The notes beneath the pieces were generated by a model, which worked only from the letters and a program-made list of their open reading frames with translations, had not been told where the DNA came from and did not search any database. The position numbers and the translations under genes were made by a program. Shown piece after piece: positions 20,509 through 30,101 of a DNA stretch of 64,000 bases. Position 1 is the first letter of the stretch. The number at the start of each line of letters is the position of its first letter. The DNA comes from Flagellatimonas centrodinii (lineage in GTDB: Bacteria > Pseudomonadota > Gammaproteobacteria > Nevskiales > Nevskiaceae). The stretch covers positions 2,046,001-2,110,000 of the forward strand of contig NZ_CP092104.1 of assembly GCF_016918765.2 (NCBI RefSeq), in the 5' to 3' direction.

Positions 20509-20692
20509 AGGGCCGGGCTCGGACACGGTGAAAGTGCGGGCAGTGTGAACGGTCTGGTTCGCATCGGCCAACCGGCGTGGCCGGCCTACGTCTAAAGTCG
20601 ACTGCGGATTCCGCCGCGTCAGCCGTCTTTATTTAAGGAGCACCGCAATCCGATGGCGGTGGATCGTCATCCACAGGGGCCAGGAGAGGGCG

Positions 20693-21022
20693 ATGGGGCG
20701 CGCACCCGGCAGCACCATGACAGGCACGGCATTCGACGCAGCCACCGTCGAGGCGGTGTGGCAGCGCGGGCTCCGGCTCACCGGCATGGACCCGTCCTTC
20801 GTCCGTGCCGATATCTGTGGCGCCATCATGGTGCGTGACCAATACGGTCGTTGCCGGCCGGGCGGCGTCGGCTGGGAGATTGACCATATCCAGCCGGTAG
20901 CCCGTGGCGGCACCGACGCGCTCGACAATCTGCAGCCCATGCAATGGGAGAACAACCGGGCCAAGGGTGACGACCTGCCCGGCGACTGGTCGCCGGCACA
21001 ATGGGTGGCGCGCCGCGGCTGA
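20693..21022 (+). CDS. Small stand-alone HNH endonuclease-like protein
   Basis: The 109-residue protein carries a compact HNH motif: WEIDHIQPVARGGTDALDNLQPM followed by WENNRAKGD. The His-Asn-Asn pattern is the metal-binding beta-beta-alpha fold. The upstream part (residues 1-60) includes RADICGAIMVRDQYGR, but the usual paired zinc cysteines are absent. The start ATG at 20693 has GGAG six bases upstream. Targets are unknown; such genes occur as housekeeping nucleases or as mobile-element remnants. No mobile element is visible here. Confidence 0.75.
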   Translation: MGRAPGSTMTGTAFDAATVEAVWQRGLRLTGMDPSFVRADICGAIMVRDQYGRCRPGGVGWEIDHIQPVARGGTDALDNLQPMQWENNRAKGDDLPGDWSPAQWVARRG

Positions 21023-21172
21023 ATGTCGGGGTTGCCGGGGGGCGGTCGCCACTGGTCAGAGCCGCCCGCCCTCTCGTCACGCCGCCGAGCGAATTGTGGC
21101 GATCACCGCCGATAGTGTGGCCTGGAAACCCCCGCGCCTTGCCGCAACCCACTCCCCGACGCCTCAAGCCGT

Positions 21173-24100
21173 ATGAACGATCCCCGCAGTCCCGCGACGC
21201 TGTCCGTGCATCCCAGTGCCGATGACGGACTGCGTGCCTTTGAGCACAAGGCGCGGATCGGCATCTGGTCGCTGCAGGCCAAGACCCGGACAGTCTCCTG
21301 GTCGGAGGGCATCTACCGTTTGCTGGGGCACTCCCTGAGCGAGCCGGTTTCGCTGGCGCAGTCCATGGCAGCGTTCGTGCCGGAGTCCCGTGAGCGGCTG
21401 CAGAACGCGCTCGACAACAGTCTGGCCCACGGCGTCGGATTCGAACTGGAACTCAGTGTGATCGATGCCGACGGCATCGAGCGCATCCTGCTGGTGCTTG
21501 CGGAGGCGACGTTCGAGGCGGGCGAGGTGGCCGGGCTTACCGGCCTGTTCGTTGACATCGACGCACAGCGGCGCGCCCATGATCGCTTGCTGGCCCGACT
21601 GGCAGAGGAGGAGGCGGAGCTGCGGCTCGCTCACCGTCTCGCCCGTTTGGGAAGCTGGCGGTGGGACTTCAGCTCAGCCGAGCAGGAATGGTCGCCCGAG
21701 GCCTTTCAAATTTTCGGGCGCAGTCAGGAGGGCCCGACGCCGGATATCCGCTGGCGGCATCAGCTGTATACCGCTGAAAGCGTACGCCGGCTGGACGAGG
21801 CCATTCGCTGTGCCTCGCGTGACGGCACTCCCTACGACCTCGAACTCGAGGCGCCCGATGGTAGCGGGCCGTCACGCTGGATTGCCGCGCGGGGCGAACC
21901 GGTACGTGACCAGTGCGGCACCATCATCGGCTTGCGGGGGACGGTGCAGGACATCACCGAACGTCGCCGTATGGCGCTGCAGCTGGCGTTCAGTGAAGAG
22001 CAGTTTCGAACCGCCATGGAGCAGGCGCCGATCGGGATGGCCCTGGTATCGCTGGAGGGCCGATTCATCGAGGTCAACAGCGCGTTGTGCCGGATCGTTG
22101 GCTATGCACCCGAAGCGCTGGAGGCGTTGACGTTCCAGGAAATCACCTACCCCGAGGATCTCGATGCCGACCTCGACTCGGTCCGGGAATTGCTGGAGGG
22201 TCGCCGAACCTCCTACCGGATGGAAAAGCGCTACATCCGTCAAGATGGCGTCATCGTCTGGGTCCAGTTGACCGGGTCGCTGCTGCGGACCGACACCGGG
22301 GTGCCGCGGCATTTCATCGCCCAGATCGAGGACATCACCGAGCGGCGTCTGGGACGTCAACGTCTGGAGGACCTCAGTCGGCGCCATGCGCTGGCGCTGC
22401 AGTCGGGCGATCTCGGGGTCTGGGAGTGGTCGCTCGATGCCAGCACCCTGCTGTGGGACGAGCAGATGTACGAAATCTACGGCATGCAGTCGGGCGCTGC
22501 CCTGCATCTCGAAGACTGGCAGAACGCAGTTGTACCGGAAGACCTCGCAGAGGCCGAGGCCGCACTGCGCCGGGGGATCGACGAACGCACAGAAACGCAC
22601 TTCAGCTTCCGTATCCGGCATCCGCTGCGCGGGCTTCGCTATATCGATGCCTCGCAGATCCCGGTGTTGGATGCCAGCGGCACGCCGATCAGTGTTGTCG
22701 GTGTCAATCGCGATGTCACCGAAACCCGACTGGCGCAGAGTCGTCTGCGCAGCAGCGAGGAACGGCTGCGACTGATGATGGATGCAGCGCAGGATTACGC
22801 CCTGTTCATGCTCGACCTTGAAGGGAAAGTGGTGTCATGGAACCGTGGGGCGGAGCGATTGCTGGGCTACACCGAGGCGCAGATCCTCGGGCAGTCCTAT
22901 AGCTGCCTGTTCACCGCCGATGCCTGTTCCGCCGGGGCTCCACTGGCTGCGCTGCAGCAGACATATGAGCATGGGCGGTCGGATCTGGAGGGCTGGCGGC
23001 AACGCGCCGACGGGCAGGCGATCTGGGTCAGTTGCGTGATGACGACCGTTCGCGACGACCAGGGCCGGCTCGTCGGCTACTCCAAGTTGACCCGCGATCT
23101 CAGCGCGCAGCGGACCACGGAGCGACAGCTGGCCGATGCCCATCGTCTGCGTGAGGCAATCGTCGAGGCCGCGCCTTTGGCCATCATTGCCACCGATCCC
23201 GACGGCACCATTCGCAGCGTCAACAGTGCCGCCGAGCAGATGTTGGGCTATCGGCGCGATCAGCTCATCGGTCAACACACGCCGGTAATCTTTCATGATC
23301 CCGACGAGTTGCGCGATCTTGCGGCGGCATCCCGAACGGGGTCAACGCCACAGGACCCGGGGTTCGAGGTACTTGCGCAGCTTGCCGAGCAACCGGAAAC
23401 CGTCAGCCGCGAGTGGAAATATCGGCGGCGGGATGGCACCACCCTGGCGGTCAACCTCACGCTGACACCGATTCGCGGTCGCGATGAGCGCATCACCGGC
23501 TATCTTGGCCTGGCGCACGACATCACCGAGCGCAAGCGCCGCGAGGAATACACCCGTTACATCGCCCATCACGACGCCCTCACCGGCCTCCCCAACCGGG
23601 TCCTGTTGGGCGATCGTCTTGACCAGGCACTGCGTCGCGCACGACGCAGCGGCGACCATGTCGGGGTGATGATGATCGACCTTGATCACTTCAAGCGGGT
23701 CAACGATTCACTCGGACACCAGGTCGGTGATGAACTGCTGAAGGTGGTCGCCGAGCGACTCCGTACCTGTGTTCGCGAGGCCGATACGGTCGCTCGCATG
23801 GGCGGTGACGAATTCGTCGTATTGATGCCCGATCTCAAGGACGATCCCAGCGTTCGCCGGGTTGCCGAGGCGGTGCTGTCGCGGATCTCGCGCCCGATCA
23901 CGGTCGGCCAGCACGAACTCAATGTGACGCCCAGCATCGGTCTCTGCATCTACCCCGTTGACGGCCCCAATGCCGGTGTTTTGCTGAAGAACGCCGATGC
24001 CGCCATGTACAAAGCCAAGGACAATGGTCGCGCGTGCATTCAACATTTCGATAGCGATCTCGAACTGAGCGTGATTCGCCGCATGGAGATCGAAAGCGAC

Positions 24101-24949
24101 CTGCGCCGCGCGCTCGACCGCAAGGAATTCACGCTGCACTACCAGCCACAGGTCAGCATGGTCAGCGGCCGCATCACCGGGGTCGAGGCCCTGCTGCGGT
24201 GGCACCACCCTCGCCAAGGCTGGATCTCGCCGGCCGAATTCGTGCCGATTGCCGAAGACACCGGCCTGATCGTGCCGATCGGCGCCTGGGTGATGAAAGA
24301 GGCCTGTCGTGAGGTACTGGCTTTGCAAGCGCGGTTGGGTGTCTCCCTACGTCTGGGCGTCAACCTGTCGCCGCGGCAATTCCAGCCGGGCACGCTGCTG
24401 GCGCTGCTCAGGGAAACCTTTGATGAAACAGGCTTCGAGCCCCGACAGCTGGAGCTGGAAATTACCGAAGGGGTGTTGCTCGGTAGTCTCGAAGGTGCCG
24501 AACGGACCTTGGAGGAGGTCAGTGCCCTGGGGGTGGCGGTGGCAGTGGATGACTTCGGCACCGGCTACTCGAGTCTGTCTTACATCACCCGATTCCCGAT
24601 CACCACCTTGAAAATCGACCGTGCCTTCGTCAACAAGGCGCCGGACTCGCCGCGTGATGCCGCGGTGGTACAGGCGATTCTGGCAATGGCGCGCGGACTC
24701 GATATCCAGGTCGTGGCCGAAGGCGTTGAAGACCAGCGGCAACTGGAATTCTTGCGAAATCACACCGGTGGCGGTGCGCGCGGCAGCATCGCGCTACCCG
24801 CCGACCGTCTGAGCCTGCAAGGCTTTTACTTCAGCAAGGGGTTGCCGGCCGACGCCTTGTTCGACGCCTTCAGCAGCATCGAGACCGCGGCCAGCAGCGC
24901 CCTGTTCGGGGCGTCGCAGCGCGCCCCTGCAGCGGCGATCAATACTTGA
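21173..24949 (+). CDS. Six-PAS GGDEF-EAL cyclic-di-GMP turnover protein
   Basis: The 1258-residue soluble protein has six PAS/PAC units (boundaries marked by repeated DITERR-like linkers), then GGDEF and EAL domains. GGDEF is intact (877-881) with an RxxD inhibitory site (READ) five residues upstream. The EAL domain has EALLRW (from Glu1005), LELEITE, DDFGTGYSSL, LKIDRAF and VVAEGVED, so both cyclase and phosphodiesterase chemistry look possible. Odd feature: about 13 extra residues sit between LEFLRNH and QGFYFSKG (1198-1215), where family members usually have about five. No membrane segment, so it senses cytoplasmic signals. Its 3' end overlaps the convergent redoxin gene by 11 bases. Confidence 0.93.
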   Translation: MNDPRSPATLSVHPSADDGLRAFEHKARIGIWSLQAKTRTVSWSEGIYRLLGHSLSEPVSLAQSMAAFVPESRERLQNALDNSLAHGVGFELELSVIDADGIERILLVLAEATFEAGEVAGLTGLFVDIDAQRRAHDRLLARLAEEEAELRLAHRLARLGSWRWDFSSAEQEWSPEAFQIFGRSQEGPTPDIRWRHQLYTAESVRRLDEAIRCASRDGTPYDLELEAPDGSGPSRWIAARGEPVRDQCGTIIGLRGTVQDITERRRMALQLAFSEEQFRTAMEQAPIGMALVSLEGRFIEVNSALCRIVGYAPEALEALTFQEITYPEDLDADLDSVRELLEGRRTSYRMEKRYIRQDGVIVWVQLTGSLLRTDTGVPRHFIAQIEDITERRLGRQRLEDLSRRHALALQSGDLGVWEWSLDASTLLWDEQMYEIYGMQSGAALHLEDWQNAVVPEDLAEAEAALRRGIDERTETHFSFRIRHPLRGLRYIDASQIPVLDASGTPISVVGVNRDVTETRLAQSRLRSSEERLRLMMDAAQDYALFMLDLEGKVVSWNRGAERLLGYTEAQILGQSYSCLFTADACSAGAPLAALQQTYEHGRSDLEGWRQRADGQAIWVSCVMTTVRDDQGRLVGYSKLTRDLSAQRTTERQLADAHRLREAIVEAAPLAIIATDPDGTIRSVNSAAEQMLGYRRDQLIGQHTPVIFHDPDELRDLAAASRTGSTPQDPGFEVLAQLAEQPETVSREWKYRRRDGTTLAVNLTLTPIRGRDERITGYLGLAHDITERKRREEYTRYIAHHDALTGLPNRVLLGDRLDQALRRARRSGDHVGVMMIDLDHFKRVNDSLGHQVGDELLKVVAERLRTCVREADTVARMGGDEFVVLMPDLKDDPSVRRVAEAVLSRISRPITVGQHELNVTPSIGLCIYPVDGPNAGVLLKNADAAMYKAKDNGRACIQHFDSDLELSVIRRMEIESDLRRALDRKEFTLHYQPQVSMVSGRITGVEALLRWHHPRQGWISPAEFVPIAEDTGLIVPIGAWVMKEACREVLALQARLGVSLRLGVNLSPRQFQPGTLLALLRETFDETGFEPRQLELEITEGVLLGSLEGAERTLEEVSALGVAVAVDDFGTGYSSLSYITRFPITTLKIDRAFVNKAPDSPRDAAVVQAILAMARGLDIQVVAEGVEDQRQLEFLRNHTGGGARGSIALPADRLSLQGFYFSKGLPADALFDAFSSIETAASSALFGASQRAPAAAINT

Positions 24950-25535
24950 TCGAGCAGCCGTACGGGCGGGTGCTGGCGCGGCTCACGGTCTTGCCCGCCA
25001 GCGTCTCCGCCAGGGCGGTACGGAAATAGGGCTCCGCGCGGTCGATGTCGGCCGGGTCGGCACTGGGAATGCTGTCGATCCCGCCGGCATATACCAGCAT
25101 GCCCTCCGCATTGATCACGTACATGTGCGGGGTGGTCTTGGCGTCGTAGCGGCGGCCGATCTCACCGCTGGAGTCGAACAGGACGGCGGTCGGCGCGGCA
25201 TCGCGTTCGGTGGTGAGGGCATTGGCCTCGTCCCCACTGACATGTCCCTGCTTGCCGGGCGCCGAGGAGATCACCGACAGCCATACCGCGCCGCCATCGG
25301 CAGCCATCGCCTGCAGCGACTGCATGTTGCCCTGGTAGTGCTTCTGCACGAAGGGGCAGCCATGGTTGGTCCATTCGAGCACCACGGTCTTGCCCGCAAA
25401 ATCGGACAGTGAATGCGTCTCGCCGTGGCTGTCGATCGCCGAAAAGGCAGGGGCCGGGGCGCCGATCGTGGCGGCGTGAACCAGTCCGGCGCTCAACAGG
25501 AGCGCGGCGGCGGTCAGCAGAGGGGGCAAGCGCAT
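24939..25535 (-). CDS. Exported redoxin/thioredoxin-fold protein (single-Cys GCPFVQKHY type)
   Basis: The 198-residue protein has a signal peptide (LPPLLTAAALLLSAGLVHA) and an AhpC/TSA-like redoxin fold. The active-site segment is TNHGCPFVQKHY, with one cysteine rather than a CxxC; a second Cys lies near the C-terminus (PYGCSIKY). The start is ATG 25535. It follows the DsbD-type gene by 25 bases on the same strand, so it may receive electrons from it. The physiological substrate is unknown. Confidence 0.85.
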   Translation of the reverse strand: MRLPPLLTAAALLLSAGLVHAATIGAPAPAFSAIDSHGETHSLSDFAGKTVVLEWTNHGCPFVQKHYQGNMQSLQAMAADGGAVWLSVISSAPGKQGHVSGDEANALTTERDAAPTAVLFDSSGEIGRRYDAKTTPHMYVINAEGMLVYAGGIDSIPSADPADIDRAEPYFRTALAETLAGKTVSRASTRPYGCSIKY

Positions 25536-25560
25536 GGGCAAGGGCTCCGGGTGGGGTGGG

Positions 25561-27639
25561 TCATCGGGGCGAAATGGCGTCAATCACCAGGTCGGGCGTC
25601 AGAATTTGTGGCAACACCTCGGGGTCGCCACCGGCCCGTGATACCAGATAAAGCGGCACCCCGGAACGGCCATGACGTTCCAGAACGGCCGTGATTGCCG
25701 GGTCGGCGCGGGTCCAGTCTCCGACCAGAAATGCCACCCGATGTTCCGCGAATGCGGACCGGGTCCGTTCGACATTGATGGCGACGCGTTCATTGACCTT
25801 GCAGGTGATGCACCAATCGGCCGTGAAGTCGACGAAGATCGTGCGCCCCTCGGCCCGCAGCGCTTCGAAGCGGGCATCGGAGTAGGGCTCCGCCGTCGGG
25901 TGAAGGGATGGCAGCGTCGCCTCGGCGGTTGTCGGTGACAGCGCCGGTAGCCGCAGCAAGGCGAGGGCGCCGAGGACGGCCAGCAGCGCCAGCACCCGCG
26001 CACCGCGCTGCCCGCGACCCAGCAACCACAGCGCAAAGGCGATGGCGGTGGCGCCAAGCATCAGCACCGCCATTGCCGAGGGGCCGCTCTGACGGCCGGC
26101 CACCCACACCAGCCAGATCGCCGTGACAAACAGCGGGAACGCCATCAGCTGCTTGAAGCTCTCCATCCAGGCACCCGGCCGGGGCAGCAGGCGGGCCAGC
26201 CCGGGCGCGAAGCCGATCAGCAGGAACGGACTGGCGAGCCCGAGGCCGAGCGCGGCGAACACCGCGAGCGCGGTGATGGGCGGCTGGGTCATCGCGAAGC
26301 CCAGCGCGGTCCCCATGAAGGGCGCGGTGCAGGGGCTCGCCACCACCACCGCCAAGACGCCGGTGAAGAAGGAGCCGGACAGACCCGAGGTCTGGGTCAG
26401 CGATTGGCCGAGGCCCATCATGCCGATGCCGACCTGCACCGTGCCGACCAACATCAATCCCATCGCGAACAGCAGATAGGCGAGCGCGCCGACGAACACT
26501 GGTGACTGCAGCTGGAATCCCCAGCCGATGGCCTCGCCGGCCGCGCGCAACGCCAGCAGCAGCGCGGCGACCGCGACCGTGCTGGCGATCACGCCAACGG
26601 TGTAGGCGAGCGCATGCGCTTGCCGCCGTGTTGGAGGCGTGTCCTGCGAGCGCAGCACGGATAGCGCTTTCAGCGACAACACCGGAAAGACGCAGGGCAT
26701 CAGGTTGAGGATCAGGCCACCGAGCAGCGCGAACGCGAAGACGGTTGCCAGCCCGGGGCCCGCGGACGATGTCGGCAACGCCGGGGCGTCGGTTGTGCTG
26801 ATCACAGCAGGCACGTCGCCGGGCTGGGCGCTGATCGCAAACGCCTGGTCGCGATTCCGGTCCCGGACCACCAGGACCCCGCCAACCGGTGCCACCGCCT
26901 CAACGAAATAGGGGCTCAGCGCCTGGGTCAGTCGCAGGGCACCGTCGTCGCGCGTGACTCGGGCCGGCGCCGCATGGTTCAACAGGTCATTGGCCAGCGG
27001 GAAGAAGCGGACCTCGGCGGAGGCCGGCAGCGGCAACGGCAGTCGCAGCGACAGGTCGCCGTTGGCGATCCGGTACTGCACTGGTCCGCCGGGCCACGGC
27101 TGGGGCAGCTGTGCCCGCGCTGCGGCGAATGCCGCCCCTGCTGGGGTGGCGGTGGTGGCGGCCGGGTCTACCGCCAGGGTCAGCGCCAGCCGCGCCTCGC
27201 CGGGGATGCAGACATCGGAACAGACCAACCACTTCACGTGCGCCTGAAGGGTGTGTGAGCCGCCGATGTCAGCAGGCACCTCCAGCGGCACCAGGTGCAG
27301 AGTGGTGTCGCTGTAGCCGTAGTTGGTCAACTCACCGAGCGACTCGGCATGCGGATAGGGCCAGTGAATGGGGCCGGCGGCAAACCCTGCCGGAAGAGTC
27401 CATTCGATCCGCGTGGCAAGTCCGGAGTCACCGGGGTTCTGCCAGTAGACGTGCCAGCCCGACGCCGGTGTCAGCGCCACCCCCACCCATTGTGTGCTGC
27501 CGGGGCGCAGGCCGTTGTCCTCGGCCATCAGCTCAGCACGAACGTGTGGCGCATCAACCACGGCGGTGCCGGCCCATGTGTACAGGGGGAGCAGTGACAG
27601 CAGGCCGACAGCGGCGTGGAGCAGGGAACGTGGGATCAT
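25561..27639 (-). CDS. DsbD/ScsB-type transmembrane thiol:disulfide reductase
   Basis: The 692-residue protein has a signal peptide, an N-terminal periplasmic domain (residues 20-280, with the redox pair CSDVC), an eight-helix membrane domain (about 290-560) containing the two intramembrane cysteine motifs LMPCVFPVLSLK and ASPCTAPFMG, and a C-terminal thioredoxin domain with WCITC. It carries electrons from cytoplasmic thioredoxin to periplasmic thiol proteins. The start is ATG 27639; the long upstream frame is shadow of the opposite gene. It is divergent from the DUF2845 gene by six bases and upstream of the redoxin gene. Confidence 0.9.
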   Translation of the reverse strand: MIPRSLLHAAVGLLSLLPLYTWAGTAVVDAPHVRAELMAEDNGLRPGSTQWVGVALTPASGWHVYWQNPGDSGLATRIEWTLPAGFAAGPIHWPYPHAESLGELTNYGYSDTTLHLVPLEVPADIGGSHTLQAHVKWLVCSDVCIPGEARLALTLAVDPAATTATPAGAAFAAARAQLPQPWPGGPVQYRIANGDLSLRLPLPLPASAEVRFFPLANDLLNHAAPARVTRDDGALRLTQALSPYFVEAVAPVGGVLVVRDRNRDQAFAISAQPGDVPAVISTTDAPALPTSSAGPGLATVFAFALLGGLILNLMPCVFPVLSLKALSVLRSQDTPPTRRQAHALAYTVGVIASTVAVAALLLALRAAGEAIGWGFQLQSPVFVGALAYLLFAMGLMLVGTVQVGIGMMGLGQSLTQTSGLSGSFFTGVLAVVVASPCTAPFMGTALGFAMTQPPITALAVFAALGLGLASPFLLIGFAPGLARLLPRPGAWMESFKQLMAFPLFVTAIWLVWVAGRQSGPSAMAVLMLGATAIAFALWLLGRGQRGARVLALLAVLGALALLRLPALSPTTAEATLPSLHPTAEPYSDARFEALRAEGRTIFVDFTADWCITCKVNERVAINVERTRSAFAEHRVAFLVGDWTRADPAITAVLERHGRSGVPLYLVSRAGGDPEVLPQILTPDLVIDAISPR

Positions 27640-27651
27640 GATGGTATGACA
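27634..27651. promoter_or_regulatory. Symmetric divergent start region with possible leaderless -10 hexamers
   Basis: Six bases separate the ATG of the DsbD-type gene (minus, 27639) from that of the DUF2845 gene (plus, 27646). GATCAT (27634-27639, plus) and TGTCAT (27646-27651, minus) each lie exactly six bases before one ATG and overlap the other gene's start codon. Each matches TATAAT at only four of six positions, so the promoter call is tentative. Confidence 0.3.
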
Positions 27652-28287
27652 GGCATCTGGCCTTCGGACGCCCGGAAGTGTGGCGGAGTTCCACGCGGAC
27701 TGCTGCTTTCTGTCGCGGTGTTCATGATGTCGACCGCCGGCGCGGCGCCGGCGGTCAGTCTGCGTTGTGGTTCGGCAGTGGTCCGCGAGGGCGACACCGT
27801 GATGCGTCTTCGCGCGGCCTGTGGTGCCCCGAATCACGCGCCGGCGGCCATTGCCGGCCCGTTGCCGCTTCCCCCGATCGTCGAGTGGACCTACGACTTC
27901 GGCCCGCAGAAGCTGTTGCGGCAGGTCCGAATCCGCAACGATCGCATCATCGCCATCCGCACCGACGGCTACGGGGTGCTCGGCACCGTGCCCGAGGCCT
28001 GTGGCCACACCTCGCTGCCGCGAGGGCTGTCTGCCTACCGGCTGGTGTATCGTTGCGGCGCGCCAGCGCAGCGGTCGCAGCGGCTCGTCTTGCGACCGGC
28101 GCAAGCTGGAGGAGGGATCGACATCGGCCCCCAGCAGCCAGTGGTGCTGGAGCGGTGGCAGTATTTGCGGAGTGGGTACACCCTGACAATTGGCCTGGAG
28201 GATGGACGTGTCGACACCATTGAGCTGGACCGGCGTGTTGCCGGTACTGGGGATGATGCTGATGACCAGTGGCTGCGGTATCGGTAG
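27646..28287 (+). CDS. Exported DUF2845-domain protein
   Basis: The 213-residue protein has a signal peptide (GLLLSVAVFMMSTAGAAPA) and two copies of the DUF2845 motif: LRCGSAVVREGDTVMRLRAACGAP, and a degenerate second repeat around YRCGAPAQRSQRL. DUF2845 resembles small periplasmic SmpA/BamE-like folds; no function is established. The start is ATG 27646, because upstream sequence belongs to the divergent gene. Its last 80 bases overlap the start of the DUF1499 gene in another frame. Confidence 0.75.
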   Translation: MTGIWPSDARKCGGVPRGLLLSVAVFMMSTAGAAPAVSLRCGSAVVREGDTVMRLRAACGAPNHAPAAIAGPLPLPPIVEWTYDFGPQKLLRQVRIRNDRIIAIRTDGYGVLGTVPEACGHTSLPRGLSAYRLVYRCGAPAQRSQRLVLRPAQAGGGIDIGPQQPVVLERWQYLRSGYTLTIGLEDGRVDTIELDRRVAGTGDDADDQWLRYR

Positions 28288-28663
28288 CGCCCAGTTGCGA
28301 CCCGATGGCGGACCGTTGCAGGGCTGTGCAGGTGGCCCGCACTGTGTCTCGAGTACGGCGGCGGAAGCCGGCCGACAGATCGCGCCTCTGCGGTTCACCG
28401 TCGATCCGGCGCTGGCCCAGGCGATCCTGGTGGCGCTGGTGCGTGATCAGTCGCGCGCCACCGTGATCACCGATCAGCCTGGCTATGTTCACGCCGAATT
28501 CATGACACCGCTGATGCGTTTTGTTGACGACGCCGAGTTCGTCATCCACCCGGAGGGCACCATCGACATGCGCTCGGCCAGCCGCATCGGCTACTACGAT
28601 TTTCAGGTGAACCGGAATCGCCTCGAACAGCTCCGGGCGCAGTTCGACGCCCGGCATCCGTGA
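28208..28663 (+). CDS. DUF1499-family envelope (lipo)protein
   Basis: The 151-residue protein has an N-terminal hydrophobic segment ending at a possible lipobox (LMTSGC). DUF1499 landmarks follow: HAEFMTPLMRFVDDAEFVI, the MRSASRIGYYDFQVNRNRLEQLR block and a short tail. I chose the GTG at 28208 because GGAGG lies six bases upstream; the ATG at 28202 sits directly on that site. DUF1499 proteins have no settled biochemical role. It overlaps the DUF2845 gene and precedes the DUF423 gene, giving a small envelope-protein operon. Confidence 0.75.
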   Translation: MSTPLSWTGVLPVLGMMLMTSGCGIGSAQLRPDGGPLQGCAGGPHCVSSTAAEAGRQIAPLRFTVDPALAQAILVALVRDQSRATVITDQPGYVHAEFMTPLMRFVDDAEFVIHPEGTIDMRSASRIGYYDFQVNRNRLEQLRAQFDARHP

Positions 28664-28676
28664 CCGCGGGCCGCTG

Positions 28677-29054
28677 ATGAACACCCCCTGGTTGTGGGTC
28701 GGCAGTGTCCTCGGTGGCCTTGGCGTGATGCTCGGCGCCTTTGGCGCTCATGGGCTGCGCGCCCGGGTGTCACCGGAGCGTCTTGCCAACTGGCACACCG
28801 CGACCGAGTATCACCTCATCCACGCGCTGGCACTGCTTGCCGTGGGCCTGCTGCTGCGGCAGGCGCCCCAGGCCGGTGCAGCGGCGTCCGCCGCCGGGTG
28901 GTGCTTCACGCTCGGCACGCTGGTGTTCTCGGGCAGCCTGTACCTGCTGGTGCTCAGCGACCAGCGCTGGCTCGGGGCCATCACTCCCATCGGCGGGGTC
29001 CTGCTGATCATCGGCTGGGCGTGTCTGAGCTGGGCGGCCCTGAAGACCGGTTGA
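28677..29054 (+). CDS. DUF423 (YgdD/TMEM256-like) membrane protein
   Basis: The 125-residue protein has four predicted transmembrane helices and the family signature GAFGAHGLRARVSPERLANWHTA near the N-terminus, followed by an H-A-L-A-L-L motif. It is about the size of E. coli YgdD. The role is unknown in bacteria. It starts 14 bases after the DUF1499 gene. Confidence 0.88.
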   Translation: MNTPWLWVGSVLGGLGVMLGAFGAHGLRARVSPERLANWHTATEYHLIHALALLAVGLLLRQAPQAGAAASAAGWCFTLGTLVFSGSLYLLVLSDQRWLGAITPIGGVLLIIGWACLSWAALKTG

Positions 29055-29088
29055 GCGTGCCGGCTGCGCAGCTTGCGGCGCGGTCAGC

Positions 29089-29094
29089 GACAAT
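29089..29094 (+). promoter_or_regulatory. Putative -10 element of dusB (leaderless spacing)
   Basis: GACAAT is followed by exactly six bases and then the dusB ATG at 29101. There is no Shine-Dalgarno sequence. Confidence 0.35.
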
Positions 29095-29100
29095 ACGGAC

Positions 29101-30081
29101 ATGTTCATCGGGCCCCATCACATCGTCCCGCCGGTGATCCTTGCGCCAATGGCGGGGGTGACCGACCGACCCTTCCGCATGCTCTGCCGACAGCTTGGTG
29201 CCGGACTGTGCGTCTCGGAAATGACCACCGCCGATGCAACGCTGTGGGCGACCGAAAAATCGCGACTGCGCCGGGATCATGCCGGCGAACCGGGTCCGAT
29301 CGCGGTGCAGATCGCCGGCTACGACCCACAGATGCTGGCCGCGGCGGCGCGGTTCAATGTGGCACAGGGCGCCGAGATCATCGACATCAATCTGGGCTGT
29401 CCGGCGAAGAAGGTCTGTCGCGTCGATGCCGGCTCCGCGCTGATGCGCGACGAAGCCCTGGTGGCGCGCATCTGCGAAGCCGTGGTGGCGGCCGTGCCGG
29501 TACCGGTGACGCTCAAGATGCGGACCGGTTACGACCGCCAGCACCGCAACGCGGTGTCGATTGCGCGGCAGGCGGCCGATGCCGGCATCGCCGCCCTGAC
29601 GGTTCATGGGCGCACCCGCGAGGACCAGTACGAGGGTGTCGCCGAGTACGACACCATCGCTGCGGTGAAACAGGCGGTGACCGTGCCGGTGATTGCCAAT
29701 GGTGATATCGACGGGCCTGAAAAGGCGCGAGCCGTGTTGGCGTACACCGGGGCGGATGCGGTGATGATCGCGCGGGCCGCACAGGGGCGCCCGTGGATCT
29801 TCCGTGAAGTCGCGGCCTATCTCGAGGACGGACGGACGCTGCCGTCGCCGTCATTGGCCCAGATCGGCCAGTGGCTGTTGGACCATCTGGACGCGCTATA
29901 CGCGTTTTATGGCGAAGGTCGCGGTGTCCGCGTGGCCCGCAAGCACATCCAGTGGTACTGCCAGGCAGCGCCGCAGTCGGCGGCCTTCTGGGTCGCCGTG
30001 CGACGCCTTGACGATGCCGGTGCGCAGCGACGCGCCGTCGCTGAATTCTTTCACCACCTGGGGCTGCAGCAGGCCGCCTGA
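29101..30081 (+). CDS. dusB: tRNA-dihydrouridine synthase B
   Basis: This FMN enzyme reduces specific uridines in the tRNA D-loop. The 326-residue protein has [13 protein letters not shown] at the N-terminus, the catalytic cysteine in [11 protein letters not shown], the K-M-R-T-G motif, [11 protein letters not shown] and [13 protein letters not shown]. The combination fits DusB rather than DusA or DusC. In many gammaproteobacteria dusB is followed by fis; here it is followed by gloA instead. No leader is apparent before the ATG. Confidence 0.92.
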   Translation: MFIGPHHIVPPVILAPMAGVTDRPFRMLCRQLGAGLCVSEMTTADATLWATEKSRLRRDHAGEPGPIAVQIAGYDPQMLAAAARFNVAQGAEIIDINLGCPAKKVCRVDAGSALMRDEALVARICEAVVAAVPVPVTLKMRTGYDRQHRNAVSIARQAADAGIAALTVHGRTREDQYEGVAEYDTIAAVKQAVTVPVIANGDIDGPEKARAVLAYTGADAVMIARAAQGRPWIFREVAAYLEDGRTLPSPSLAQIGQWLLDHLDALYAFYGEGRGVRVARKHIQWYCQAAPQSAAFWVAVRRLDDAGAQRRAVAEFFHHLGLQQAA

Positions 30082-30101
30082 CACCCGATTCGGAGTCAAC
30101 G

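Noticed and set aside
20693-21022. HNH gene as part of a mobile element or intron
   Set aside because: No reverse transcriptase, transposase, terminal repeats or split gene is visible nearby. I treat it as a stand-alone gene.
24760-24830. Frameshift in the EAL domain
   Set aside because: The frame continues cleanly into QGFYFSKG and the normal C-terminus, so an in-frame insertion is the simpler reading.
27616-27645. Longer start for the DUF2845 protein
   Set aside because: The added residues lie within the start of the DsbD-type gene on the other strand and precede a well-formed signal peptide that begins at 27646.
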